Source: Fasciola hepatica (taxonomy: Eukaryota > Platyhelminthes > Trematoda > Plagiorchiida > Fasciolidae). Taken from it: a stretch of 64,000 bases of DNA. The notes beneath the pieces are model-generated. The model worked only from the letters and a program-made list of their open reading frames with translations, had not been told where the DNA came from and ran no database searches. This document shows positions 22,922 to 32,105 of this stretch, piece by piece (position 1 is the first letter of the stretch; each line of letters starts with the position of its first letter). The translations under genes and the position numbers were made by a program. The DNA is taken from NCBI GenBank assembly GCA_948099385.1, contig CANUEZ040000179.1:11674001-11738000 (forward strand), written 5' to 3'.

Positions 22922-23807
22922 CTCACGATTTGTTTCCATAAAATGAAGGTATTCACAATCAAAAAGTCGAATTCCTGTGAGTCATAAGAAGGTCATGAAA
23001 GTTGCTAGCAAATTATGCTGTAAATAAATATCATCGATCTATTCAAGAGTGGTAACAGCAAATTAAAGGTTTCCGCAATTTTTATGAGAATGAGAGTCAC
23101 AAGGATGCCCTGACCGTTGGGCTTGTCGCTTAGGTCGTAAATGTCCCACCATCAGCCGAGAGGACACCACGGCCGGTGATGAAAGAGTAGAAGCCTACAA
23201 ACGCCAAACTCGGCGATCAAAAGTTACAAACACCCCGCCAACATTAAAAGCTATTAGAAGTAAGAACACTTACATACACCAAGCAGGTCACAATAGCCCA
23301 GGAACGGTTTTCCATCGGATTCAAGTCCGCCAACGATATATGTGTTCCACAGGGGGTTCATACGACTCCTCCGATTGTAAAGGACTCGTGTGATCCAAGA
23401 ATGCAGTGCGCGGGGACTGTGTGCGCAAGGTAACACACGGAGTCCGTTGAAAACACACTTACCTCAAAGTGAAACCATCAGATAGTAAGCTATCTGTGTG
23501 TGTTTGTTCTTCAACACGTCGTTTTAGCAGCTGGTAGTCCGCGATGTCACCAGAACATGCCATCACTGTGTTATCGTTGACCTAGAACGAAAGATTAAAA
23601 AGCCCAGCCAGAGCCGTGTACCATTGAAATGCGTTCGACATCCAGATACCGGGCAAGCGACCCATATGAAACTAGCATATCGGCAGCAATAATCACACCA
23701 TCAGAAAACTTGATTCCAAGGACCGATGCACCAGTACATGTAGGAGACAAAGTGTGTTGCTTTGCGTCCTTTCCCACGATCTGTGGGGTTTGAACTGAAC
23801 AATTCAT
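10868..23807 (-). CDS. PSMB4: PSMB4, proteasome subunit beta type-4 (beta-7), five exons
   Basis: This gene encodes a non-catalytic beta-ring subunit of the 20S proteasome core, which degrades proteins in cytosol and nucleus. Joined exons run 23807-23622, 23581-23463, 23416-23274, 11533-11354 and, tentatively, 10962-10868. The total is 723 nt (240 codons plus stop), close to the roughly 240-265 aa usual for the family. Family signatures follow in order: GASVLGIKF and GVIIAADM with YGSLARY (exon 1), [12 protein letters not shown] (exon 2), SPRALHSW and MNPLWNT with GYCDLLGV (exon 3), [15 protein letters not shown] and LYYRDCR (exon 4). All splice sites are GT-AG and the phases agree (0, 2, 1, 1). 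I chose the start at 23807 because the next upstream ATG lies before a strong 3' splice site at 23839-23840. Exons 1-4 are secure and exon 5 is not. Intron 3 is 11.74 kb of retroelements. Confidence 0.88.
11060..11235 (+). repeat. RTE-subfamily 3' UTR fragment in PSMB4 intron 4
   Basis: It contains CCTCTCGTAGGAGCTAGCC (11129-11147), then TTCCAGAATTGTTG, and ends in CGAACTGAACTGAACTGATC at 11214-11233. The same block occurs reversed at 711-733 and 24289-24310, so this is an element 3' end and not host sequence. Confidence 0.5.
11354..11533 (-). CDS. PSMB4: PSMB4 exon 4, beyond an 11.7-kb intron
   Basis: The acceptor is ...CATATTCAG at 11534-11535. The exon begins with CA, which completes the codon opened by the last T of exon 3, so the frame joins exactly. 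It encodes [20 protein letters not shown], then a charged helix and [10 protein letters not shown], matching the PSMB4 region that follows the DMLGV strand. The donor is taken as GTGAGA at 11353-11348 (phase 1). GTACGT at 11364 is an alternative but leaves no compatible downstream frame that I could find. Unspliced reading hits TAA at 11345-11343. Confidence 0.87.
11800..13260 (-). mobile_element. RTE-like element in PSMB4 intron 3: RT palm to 3' tail
   Basis: On the minus strand the RT fingers are at 13116-12916 ([14 protein letters not shown]). The intact YADD is at 12870-12859 (LEYADDIVL). The C-terminal domain is at 12320-11880 ([27 protein letters not shown]). The family tail ends near 11803 with GAACTG. 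The C-terminal part is nearly identical to the copy at 1-465. A frame break separates palm and C-terminal domain. Confidence 0.75.
13268..13410 (+). repeat. tRNA-like SINE or tRNA pseudogene
   Basis: A tRNA-shaped block begins with GCCGTGGTCGAGCGGTTCAG (an A-box-like TGGTCGAGCGG). It has CGTTAACCACC where an anticodon arm would be, and then AGTTCCAATCCCACCAC (a B-box-like segment). Its ends can pair as GTGG with CCAC. A non-tRNA body of about 70 bp follows. It lies between two blocks of minus-strand RTE sequence. The B box is degenerate, so a SINE head is likelier than a working tRNA gene. No cloverleaf score was computed. Confidence 0.45.
13425..14835 (-). mobile_element. RTE-like element: endonuclease, linker and RT fragment
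   Basis: From high to low coordinate on the minus strand, an endonuclease piece comes first ([10 protein letters not shown] near 14800). It matches the endonuclease of the element at 16111-16590. A linker near 13975-13780 contains EEMEKAFSI and [11 protein letters not shown] decayed piece of RT palm lies at 13560-13425 and is homologous to 12850-12740. That palm piece comes before the fingers of the next block, so the region is a composite of two copies and not one continuous element. Confidence 0.6.
14835..15010 (-). repeat. Degenerate ~21-22 bp minisatellite, copy 1
   Basis: On the minus strand, units of the form GGGTCRYGGCTAAAGAA repeat imperfectly and lead into the RTE endonuclease fragment. 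The same array occurs in opposite orientation at 18840-18960. Its edges include GGTTGTGCATCGAG and GCTTRATGGGAA, which both copies share. Confidence 0.55.
15287..18210 (+). mobile_element. RTE-like retrotransposon with 5' region, EN and RT, internally deleted
   Basis: This is the most complete RTE-like copy here. The 5' region runs from about 15287. The endonuclease starts near 15925 (AVFNVRTP, the NVRTL-type motif) and continues at 16111-16590 ([20 protein letters not shown]). The linker is at 16633-17094. The RT is at 17265-17935, with [40 protein letters not shown] and intact YADD at 17897-17908. Just after the palm (about 17945) the sequence jumps to the last residues of the ORF and the 3' tail, so the thumb and C-terminal domain are gone. 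The tail ends about 18205 in CTGAAACTGAAACTGAAG. It lies antisense inside PSMB4 intron 3. Confidence 0.78.
18840..18960 (+). repeat. Degenerate ~21-22 bp minisatellite, copy 2
   Basis: Three to four imperfect units (AAAGGTCATGGCTAAAG, ATGTGGGTCGCAGCTAAAG, GAGGGTTTAGGCTAAAG) follow GGTTGTGCATCGAG and end at GCTTGATGGG. This is the inverted counterpart of 14835-15010. Confidence 0.6.
19350..19407. repeat. (TA)n microsatellite, about 58 bp
   Basis: This is a perfect alternating TA run. Overlapping open frames that read YIYIYI are artefacts of it. Confidence 0.95.
20200..22860 (+). mobile_element. RTE-like retrotransposon, EN-RT-C-terminal domain, heavily mutated
   Basis: The endonuclease begins near 20225 ([14 protein letters not shown]) and continues to about 20660. 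The RT entry lies at 21290-21480 ([10 protein letters not shown]). The fingers are at about 21705-21760 ([14 protein letters not shown]), with [14 protein letters not shown] after them. The catalytic tetrad at about 22019-22030 reads YADN, a loss of the second Asp. The C-terminal domain at 22270-22650 has SVLLYGCET and VRRRVLG. Many stops and frameshifts occur. The upstream open frame at 19737-20222 may be part of the 5' region. It is antisense to PSMB4 within intron 3. Confidence 0.75.
22855..22921. repeat. (TA)n microsatellite, about 67 bp
   Basis: This is a perfect TA run placed directly at the 3' end of the RTE-like element at 20200-22860. It may have grown from the element's tail. Confidence 0.95.
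22922..23273. other. Start of PSMB4 intron 3
   Basis: This is intron sequence next to the GTAAGT donor at 23273-23268. I see no repeat or coding signal in it. Confidence 0.5.
23274..23416 (-). CDS. PSMB4: PSMB4 exon 3
   Basis: The exon is 143 nt, preceded by ...GCACACAG and followed by GTAAGT. It encodes [18 protein letters not shown] and then [12 protein letters not shown] and GYCDLLGV, an almost diagnostic PSMB4 stretch. It ends in phase 1. The next coding exon lies 11.7 kb away, across a retroelement-filled intron. Confidence 0.92.
23463..23581 (-). CDS. PSMB4: PSMB4 exon 2
   Basis: The exon is 119 nt. The intron before it ends TTCTAG and the exon is followed by a GTAAGT donor. It encodes a segment starting [20 protein letters not shown], matching the conserved strand-turn-helix of PSMB4 with the G-D-x-A-D-x-Q motif. 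It ends in phase 2 and its last two bases (AG) complete a serine with exon 3. Confidence 0.9.
23622..23807 (-). CDS. PSMB4: PSMB4 exon 1 (coding part)
   Basis: This exon holds 62 codons from ATG at 23807-23805 and ends in phase 0 before a GTACAC donor. It encodes the short propeptide and the first strands of the mature subunit, including GASVLGIKF and [18 protein letters not shown], which are characteristic of beta-7/PSMB4. Reading on through the 40-bp intron hits a stop after nine codons, so splicing is required. A longer start at 23876 is possible if the upstream acceptor is not used. Confidence 0.9.
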
Positions 23808-23845
23808 GGTTGGGTTCTTAACAATAAAGTGGGAGAAGCTGCAAC
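23808..23845 (-). promoter_or_regulatory. 3' splice site just upstream of the PSMB4 start codon
   Basis: A pyrimidine-rich run ending TCTTCTCATGTTGCAG, with AG at 23839-23840, lies 31 nt before the ATG. It could be the acceptor for a non-coding first exon. It could also be a spliced-leader trans-splice site, since trans-splicing is known in flukes. I cannot tell these apart from sequence alone. Confidence 0.5.
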
Positions 23846-24288
23846 ATGAGAAGATAAGAGCAAATGCAGAACTCATCGATGAAATCGTGTCAAAAGCAGT
23901 TGTTTGTGCTGAGCCGTGTCGAATGTGTATTTATGCTACCCACAAGATGATTATTCGTCAACTATCTACAAAGCAGCGAACAACGGCGAACCTGTAGTCC
24001 TTCAAACCGGACTCTCAGATAAGGCACGCATGCATACAGCTATATCGGATCACGTATGATACCCTAAGCGGTATTTCTTTGTTTTTTATACGCACACAGA
24101 ATGGATCTTTCGTTTATGGGAACGGAGATAAATACCCGGTGCACCATAGTACACTTCGACGTCTAGTTGCAGTGATGCTGAACAAATACCTGTTTGGTTT
24201 CAAGGTGTGCGCTGTGATTATGTCTTCACGGCCCAGAAATCTAAGCAGTATGGCCTGGCCCGAGAAGTAACACCTAGTTTTACTTCTA
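23846..24288. other. PSMB4 upstream region
   Basis: No TATA box or first exon can be assigned with confidence. It should hold the promoter or an upstream non-coding exon of PSMB4 if transcription starts close by. Confidence 0.35.
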
Positions 24289-25135
24289 TGCGACTAACTC
24301 CTGCGAGAGGACATTATTAATGTCCCTGATGAAGGTTTTCTACGCGTTGCATTCAGAGCCAAAGTTAATTAACAGCGACATTCAGTTCTCGCGCCACACA
24401 CGAAATCCGAAGGTCTGTATGTTCTACGTCCGCTTTGATTGTATTGATCCACGTCTTTAGCTGATCACCAAGGCGACATTTCCAGCTTGGACAAGGTGCT
24501 GGTTGGAGGCTTCTGCTTGTGAGTTCGACTTCGGGTTGGCGGAGGACATGGGTTAACCGTTCGAGAAGGTGTCGATCAAGAAAACAGGACAACACTTCTT
24601 TATTCGAACAGTTGTCGTACAATGTAATTTGAGACTCGATCATACAGTTTGATCTTGTCTATATACCGAAGGTCGAATCTTTCCGACTTTTTTGTATTCT
24701 CAAACTTCAGGGGCCCGATTTAAAAGCGTAGGCGTGAACGTGGCGAATGGCGGCATCGTAAACGCGAAGTTCTGTGCGGAGGCTTATTTCACTGCGGGAC
24801 CATTGTGAGTTGCGAAGTTGCGAAAATGCCTTTCTTGAGCAATTGACTCCAAGTTCGATTTTTTCTTAGGTCCAGCCGTTTGGCTGTACGGTAGACCCAA
24901 GGTATTTGTAGTCGCGCAGTAACTCGAAGATTTAGTCGCTAACTCGGATGGAGCCTACCTTGCACTTTGAAGGTGCAAAACGCATGCCGAATGGAGCTAC
25001 AGCTCTTGAGAGTCTACCCAGTGCACGTTGAGCATGTTCCGTGGATTCGAACAAGCAGAAAACGTCGTCTGCGTAATCTAGGTCACATAGCTTTCCACTA
25101 TTTCCTAGGTCGGGGGTTTCCATCTCACTAAGTGG
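24289..25135 (-). mobile_element. RTE-like element: RT palm to 3' UTR
   Basis: On the minus strand, 25123-24932 encodes LCDLDYADDVFCLF with an intact YADD (25075-25064) and MRFAPSKCKV. A frame-shifted YLGSTVQPNG follows. The C-terminal part at 24643-24365 has HLLERLTHVLRQPE and LGDQLKTWINTIK. The 3' UTR carries CCTCTCGCAGGAGTTAGTCG, which is shared with 11129-11150 and 711-733. This subfamily differs from the intron 3 copies. Confidence 0.65.
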
Positions 25136-25249
25136 TCAGCCAATGCCTAAAGGTTACTCAAAAAGATTCCCGAAGATGAAAGGGTTGATAGAAAGCTAAA
25201 TTTTGATCTTCAATCTTTCTATCGTCACCGCACGTTGAGAGTTTAGTGC

Positions 25250-27140
25250 AACAGTATTGAAGACAAATTTGACTTCGAAGTGAGTCAAGGACCGGTTTTG
25301 CTGACCAAACGTTCAATCCTGTCCTGCCTCGATATATGACCCTTTCGGACTTATTGGTCCCATAGTTTTACCAGGTCGATTGGTGCAGAGCCAACAGTGA
25401 ATGGGATGATCCTTTAACGGAAAACCTCTCTCGCGTATGGCAGAAATAGCTGTTCGATGGAAGACAGGTTTCCGGTGCCTAGATGCCTTAGATGGTTCAT
25501 ATACGAGAGCAATATTTGAACTGCATTGCCTCTCCGATGCATCTCTGTCAGCTTACGGTGCAGTAATCTACCTACGACATAGGCGAAGCGACGGACAAAT
25601 CGGCTGCATTCTTGTCTGTGGAAAATCCCGCGTGGCACCGCTAAAAGTCATTATTACACCACGTCTCGAACTTACTGCTGCCTTACTATCAGCTCATTTG
25701 GCTTCGAGGGTTCAGTTTGTTTCAATTTATTCAACCATTAACTTCGCACTTTTGTGCTCTGGTTTCGGTTGCTAACTTCCGGAAAGATTTGACCATCACC
25801 ATTAAACGGATGCTGTACTGGACGGACTCAATGATTGTTCTGCAAACTTCCCGAACTAAGGTATCTTGCTCCCAGACCTTTGTGACTAACAGAATATCTG
25901 ATGCGCCAGAACTGTCAGAAGTAAACGAGTGGTGCTACGCCGATTCCAGAAACAATCCTGCGGACGTTGCTTTAAGAGGGATAACGGCCAAATGTCTGCA
26001 GTATAGTATATGGTTTCGAGGGCCAAAATTTCTAGAGAATGATAAGACAGCTTCGCCGAGGGACCCTGAACAACGGCACGATATAGTGCACGGACTGACC
26101 GTGTCACCCAGAACCTGTATGGTTGTAACGGTTCAAGCTCAGCGTTACTGGTTTGATGGATTCAGACGCTATGGCACTTGGGTGTGTCTCCTGAGAGCTT
26201 TAGCATGGCTGGAACGTTCCTCGGATTACATCATGGACGGAAGAAAAACCATCCGCCCCGTTCGAGATGCCTGACTACTCGACAATTCTTGCTCGACTAT
26301 TATAAAACTGATGCAGGCTCCGGCGTTCGTTACAAAAACCAGTAAGTAAAAGGGGTTTAAGAAACCAGAATCAAGGAGGGCTAAGGGGCTATTCCTTAGG
26401 GAATCTCAGACCATTCATCTGTGAGGGAGTAATAAGTGTAGGAAATCCACTGATATGGGCGTTGGAACCCTTCGAGAGGAAGCACCCTGCCATTCTTCCC
26501 CGAAACCGTTTTTTAACTCGTCTATCGATTGGGTATTATCACGAAATCCACGGCCACGCGAGAACAAGTCAGATTCTAGCCGCGGCAAAGCAGCTATTGG
26601 ATACTGCATGGTCACACGGCAGTAAAATCAGTTTTGGAAAGCTGTTTTCATTGCCGAAAATGGTACTCTAAGCTATGTCACCGAATGATGGGTCAACTAC
26701 CGATAGACAAAGTTTAGGTGGACGAAAACCCGTTGTATGTTGGTGTCCACCATTTTGGTCTCTTCTTGTTAAAAACGGGCACGGAACAGAGAAGGGGTAC
26801 GGATGATTATTCAATTGTTTATCAGTCAGAGCGAACCATATTGAGATTGCTCAGTCTCAAAACAGACTCATTTCTGTGTGCGTCTACGAGATTCGCCGCT
26901 CGTCGGGGAAACCCGGTTCGTTTACGAAGCGACAACGGTCTGAATTTTAAAGAAGCAGAATGCGAGATCAAATGTCTGTTGACATGGAATCTAAAAAGCA
27001 TCTCAAGAGGACTGTGAAACACAGGGTGCGAGTGGGAGTTTTCGGCACCTACGGCTAGCCACCAATGAGGCGAGTGGGAGCGGCTGATCAGGAGTGTTCG
27101 ACGTATCCTGGTCTCGATCATAAGTGACAGCCTAGTGGAT
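25250..27140 (+). mobile_element. BEL/Pao LTR retrotransposon fragment: RNase H and integrase part
   Basis: Open pieces include LHCLSDASLSAYGAVIYLR (25527-25583) and VITPRLELTAALLSAHL. The downstream piece has MLYWTDSMIVLQ and then NEWCYADSRNNPADVALRG, the RNase H-like region typical of BEL/Pao. The integrase zinc-binding region follows at about 26462-26640 (ILPRNRFLTRLSIGYYHEIH). Integrase core remnants lie at 26800-27010 (LRSDNGLNFKEAE). It is interrupted at about 25709-25783 by an RTE tail. No LTRs were recognised. Confidence 0.65.
25709..25783 (-). repeat. Tail-only RTE 3' end inserted in the BEL/Pao fragment
   Basis: The plus strand reads GTTCAGTTTG, then AACCATTAACTTCG, then TGCTCTGGTTTCGGTTGCTA. 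This is the reverse complement of the tail at 18130-18195. BEL/Pao RNase H coding sequence lies on both sides of it. Confidence 0.6.
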
Positions 27141-27339
27141 GACTAGATATTACTAACTGCACTTGCCAAAGTTAAAAAGACTATGAATGACAAGCCCTTA
27201 GTGAAGTTGACGTCTGACGCAAACGACTGCAGGACTACACTATATGATTGAAAAGCGTTACTAAATTTCTCCGTTCAAAGAAACCGACCTTCTTTATCAA
27301 CCGGTGTAATGGGATTGTGCCAGTGATGAAGTCACGTAC

Positions 27340-29470
27340 GAATTGCCTTTAATGGTACGCCAAATCCATAAAACTCCTTAATCCGTTTAGATTGCTGGGG
27401 GTCACCTACTTGGATTTGTTCAACTTTCGCTGGATTTGTATGAGCCCGCATTTGAAGCAGGTGGTGCTCTCTACCAATTTAGGCGTATATCGTTTGGGGT
27501 TAGCAACGGAGTTGCCTGCTTTCGACGCACCACTGACGAAATCCTGAAGGCTGAAGGCATCATGCATACGTTCGCTTACACAGACAACGCGACAGTATGC
27601 GGTGTGACCAAGGAAGACCACGATCGAAACCTTGAGCGTTTCCTGAAGGCCGCCGCGAATTACGGCACAACATTCAATACGGCCAAAACTGTGACTGCCG
27701 CAAATGAAATCCAACTTTTGGGCTACCTGATATCGCAAGGAGAAGTAAGACCCGATCCTGACCGGATGAAAACCTTGCACGAGATTCCACCACTAAACGG
27801 TATGAAGTCCCTGCGTCGTGTCATTGGCACGTTTTCCTACTATTCGCAGTGGATACCATCGTTCTCCGATAAGATCAACCCACTTGTGAAAAACAATTTT
27901 TCCTCTGCCAGAAAATGTAAACCATGCCTTCGAACTCCTCAACAACAACAAAAACAAAAACAGAAAGCGCTATGGTTGTAACAGTGGACCAAAGTGCCTC
28001 GTTAGTGGTTAAAACGGATACTTTGAACATCGCAATAATCGCCTCGCTGAGCCAGAATAATCGCCCCGTAGCCTTCTTCTCTCGTACCTTAACAGCCAGC
28101 GAAAGGCATCACCCTGCTATCAAAAAAGAAGCATGTGCAAATGTCGAGGCCCTTCGTAAGTGACGACATCATCTCCCAGGACACCAGTTTAAACCTATCA
28201 CTGACTAACGGTTTGTGGCCTTCATGTGCGACAGAAGACAAACAAGCAAAACCAAAAATGATAAAATTCAACGACGGAGACCTGAACTATCTGCGTATTG
28301 TTATGACAAATTACAGGCCCGGAAGAGACAATGCAGTTGCCGATACGCTATCTCACAACATATGTGGTACTTTTTTTGATGCGGCCAAGTTAAGAGAACT
28401 GCACGATTCGCTGTGAGACCCCGGAATTTCCCGAGTGGCCCACTTTGTACGATCTAAAAATCTGCCTTATTCGACTGAAGAGATTAAATACATGATCTCG
28501 CGATGCAACATTTGTGCGGAAGTAAAGCCACGATTATATACACCCCCATCGGTCGTCTTATCAAGGTAACACAACCGCTCGAAAGACTGAGCATTTACTT
28601 CAAATGTCTTCTGCCTTCGACAATTCGTAATCGATACATGTTGACTATCGTTGATGAATACTCGCGTTTTCCCCTCGCGCATGCTTGTGCGGATATGCAC
28701 TCATCTACCGTTATCGATTGTTTATGCCAACTTTTCACCATATTCGGCATGCCGACATACATACACTCTGATCGAGGAACGAGTTTCATGTCGACTGAGT
28801 TGTCTGAGTTCCTGCAAAATAAGGGCGTGGCTCTCAGTCACACCATTGCATATAATCACCAAGGAAACGGACAGGTGGAACGCCTGAACGGCACGCTTTG
28901 GAAAGCGACCACTCTCGCTCTAAAAACCAAAGGCCTACCAATCTCACAATGTGAGACTTTTCTCCCAAATGTCTTGCATTTCATCCGCTCGCTGCCGTGT
29001 ACGAAAACAAATTGCACCCCGCATGAGAGGCTGTTAAACTGTTTCCGGCGATCAACTAACGGTTGCCAACCTGGCTTACAGTTCCAGGCCCCGTACTGCT
29101 CAAACGGATGGATCGATCCTATAAGTTTGATCCGACGGTTGAAGAAGTCGAGCTAGTCAGTTGTAATCCCCAGTACGCCCGCGTTAAACCGCCTAGTGGC
29201 AAGGAAGAAAATGTTTCTGTACGACGATTGGCTCCGACAGGCGATTTTCTAGTGCCAGAATCGAAACTGACTTAAATATCGGAAGTTCCTCATGGTATAC
29301 ACCACAAACAAATCCACATTCCATAAATGATGCGATGAAACATGATTCCAAAGATGTACCCATAATCCCATCCACACCCAACACTCCTACTCCCGACACA
29401 GTTTCAGACATCCTCACTCGACAACAGAGAAGCCTGAGTCAGTCATTTTCCTCTCCTTACGGTGACCCCA
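27340..29470 (+). mobile_element. Ty3/Gypsy fragment: RT second half, RNase H, integrase
   Basis: The 27436-27981 frame encodes the end of the RT (YQFRRISFGVSNGVACF, then NEIQLLGYLISQGEV and LRRVIGTFSYYSQWIPSF). The catalytic tetrad at 27577-27588 reads YTDN, so the second Asp is lost. RNase H pieces lie at 27985-28160 (RPVAFFSRTLTASERHHPAI) and 28300-28350. Integrase at 28503-29156 shows IVDEYSRFP, IHSDRGTSF and GNGQVERLNG, so the D-D-E residues are visible. A C-terminal GPFY-like segment is at 29075-29275 (PGPVLLKRMDRSYKF). No gag, protease or LTR was found with it. Confidence 0.75.
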
Positions 29471-29525
29471 TCCCTACATAGTAAAAATGGCTATTTTCCT
29501 TGGTGGGGGTGAATTTCATGTTAAT

Positions 29526-31490
29526 TCACCTCTCGTCCCATAGCTTCATTTCATACGTTGTAATCACGTTGCTTTTTTGCGTTTCAGCCCATGTACGCTT
29601 CTTACTAGTTGAGTAAAGTATTACATTGTAAATTGGTTTCCCGAAGTCTTTTGCATTCAGCACGTAATCGGTGACTGACGTTACACATCTCGTCGACGTA
29701 AGAACGCCCAACACTTTTTGCATCAGGCGATGGAACGTAGCAAACGCATTGGTTAATCCGAATGGCATCATTTGAAACTCATATAGGCCGGATGGAATCA
29801 CGAAAGCCGTCCTCTCTCGGTCCCCCAAGCTAACCTCTACCTGCCAATAAGCCGAGGCCAGATCCAACGTCGAAAAGCACCTAGATCTCGCTAAGGTCTC
29901 TAATGTTTCGTCGATACGGGATGTGTGGAAGGACTCCTTTGTGATTGCGTTCAATCGTCTATAATCCACGCACAACCTTGGGGCTCCGTTTCTCGTCCTT
30001 ACGATCACTACCGGGGAGGCCCAGGGTGAAACTAATGGACAAATGATCTGAATATTCAACATTTTCTTAACCAAGTTGTCTACTACGCTTTGACAGCGTC
30101 CCGGAATTCGCCCGAACTGTTGTTTGGCTGGTGTTCTGTATCCCGTAATGATATGACGCTCAACTAACAGCGTGCTTAATATCTCTGCCTTAGACAATGA
30201 AAACGTCGCTAAGTTGCAAGTCAGTAGTTTTGTCAGTTTTTCTCGTTCTCCATAAGGAGCGACCTCGCACTCGCTAACCAAAATGGTCAGTTGTTCCGGA
30301 GTCGGATGCTGAGTCTCCTTAAATGCGCACACTTACGAGTCATCTCGGACGTCTATATTTGCTACCGGTCGACACCAAATCTGTTCTCCTGCAACATTCA
30401 ACGCCCTCGCCCCCAGAACTATGAAACACTCCTGTCAGGTTGAAAAATCTGCACCATGAATAGCTTCCCACGGTGATTTTCCTACGAAAACCGCTCAGTG
30501 GACAACCCCCTCGTGATCTGTCCAGAAGAACGTGTTCGCAACACCCAGCTTCCTGATCTGATTTTTCCTGGCCCACAGAAGTTGTGCCACGGACTCTCTC
30601 AGTTATCGTAGGTGTCTCCTGTACTAGCGTACAACTGGAACCAGTATTGATTAAAAATTAATTCTTCACCCCATCAATGAACCCCTCAACCGTCGGTGAA
30701 AAATTGCCAAAAACAGTAGAAACAAAGGATTTACTGATGGTTCCGTTATATTCACTCGTAGTCACATTTAGATCCCTCAGTTCATTCGTCTGTCACGATC
30801 GTCCCGGTTGACAACGTCTCCCTCGCCCCTGGCAGTGTTGACCCCCTCTCGCTGGTTGGTCACCTCGGCGGCCGTCAACGTCCAAAATGCCTCGTGGGCT
30901 CTTTGTAGATAGTTGTACTTCCGCTGTCGCTTCTTTTTTGATGCCCATTCGACAGCCTCGAGTAGATTTCCCGATGGGTCGAATTCAAACATCTCCCTGA
31001 CGGCTACAAGGTTCACGCCGTCCATGAACCGGCGTAATACCAGCTTTTCCCCTTACCGAGGGGTCATGATCGACCACGGCTTGACGAGCGATCCTCTTCA
31101 GCCCCACTGAGTGCTGTTGAACACTTTCTTTTGACTTTCAAACGTGATAACGAAACTCATTCATCAGCTCACTCATGCTATTCTGTGGAGTTGAAATTCA
31201 CCCCTAAGTTGCAAATGTCTCCTCACTCACTTCTCCTTCTGGAATCTCTTCGTGGACCAAACTAAACGCATTCTTGCCCAGCAGTGAAAGCATAGTGCAT
31301 CGGCGGTGACTGGGTTCACATAGTTCCAAATACGGACTGACTTTAGCCTCTCATATATCGAAATCACAACCGACATCAAATGTGTCGGGTACGGGCACGG
31401 ACATAAGCGTAGGCTTATTCACAGATTGCCCTAACCGCATCAGGGCATCGAGCAATAAACTAACCGCATTAGCGAAAGTGTCGACTTCTG
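29526..31490 (-). mobile_element. Ty3/Gypsy fragment: gag, protease and first half of RT
   Basis: From high to low coordinate, a gag core comes first (31025-30777, VREMFEFDPSGNLLEAVEWA). The protease follows near 30660-30600 (INTGSSCTLVQE). The RT is at 30332-29690 (SPWASPVVIV, RLCVDYRRLNAITKES, TLDLASAYWQVEV, MPFGLTNAFATF). The palm tetrad is missing. The protease has Asn where the catalytic Asp of D-T-G is expected. Upstream gag sequence carries stops. Positions 30431-31456 are repeated in opposite orientation at 33106-34131. Confidence 0.75.
30431..31456 (-). repeat. Left arm of a ~1.03-kb inverted repeat (Gypsy gag-protease)
   Basis: Every stretch I compared is identical to the reverse complement of 33106-34131, with position p matching 64562 minus p. 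Homology continues past both ends but with clear divergence. Confidence 0.85.
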
Positions 31491-31789
31491 GCTTTTATGT
31501 GTATCTCGCGTAGTGCTATACTGCGCTAATACAGTTTCTCTGATTCACAAAGTCTGTTTTTTGCGACTAATCTCGTGTTTTGATTGATTGTGTGTATCTT
31601 TTATACCGGCTTGAGAACAAGCATAGTGCCAGCACAACAACAACGGAGAAAAATTACAAAGTCGATGAGCTGGGGATTAGGAGTCAGCATGAATATTACA
31701 ACGAGTAAAAGCAAATTTTTAAAAATATTTCCATCGTACACGTCTTGTAGATTTTTTCATCTTTTCAATTGTCTATGGGGAACGGAAAG

Positions 31790-32105
31790 TCAACAGGCAG
31801 ATCATACAGCGTTCGCGCCACTGGATTCAGTTCCGAGCCATATCTCTCGGTGTCTTTAACCAACAGCAATCCTCATCTCTCGGAGCCAATCAGGAAGCCG
31901 GGAAGCACCAATCGAAGCCAAAGCCGAAGCTAACTTCTTCAAGTCATAACCTGACCGCCACACTGTTTCTTCCAGCCTTGCCCAGCACGTGCCAAAAGAA
32001 CACGAAAAGGTAAACGATGGCCAAGCATACGCAAAGCGTGTCTGACTCATCAAAGGCTGTGTAGAGCGATTATTTCTGTCAGGGGTGGCTATCAGCACCA
32101 AACGT
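31790..32105 (-). mobile_element. RTE-like 3' end fragment, copy a (inside the inverted repeat)
   Basis: The minus-strand frame encodes LKKLASALASIGASRLP and DWLREMRIA. It matches the C-terminal end of the adjacent copy at 32356-32960, and the flanking 3' UTR of the two is alike (AGCCATATCTCTCGGTGTCT versus AGCCATATCCTTCAGTGTCT). Confidence 0.6.

Noticed and set aside
30913..31110. Plus-strand ORF identical to a minus-strand ORF at 33452-33649
   Set aside because: Both are antisense shadows of the Gypsy gag core. Their identity only reflects the inverted repeat.
27340..31490. Idea that the plus-strand Gypsy (27.3-29.5 kb) and minus-strand Gypsy (29.5-31.5 kb) are one element broken by an inversion
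   Set aside because: Their overlapping RT segments (ISFGVSNGVACF versus MPFGLTNAFATF) belong to different families.
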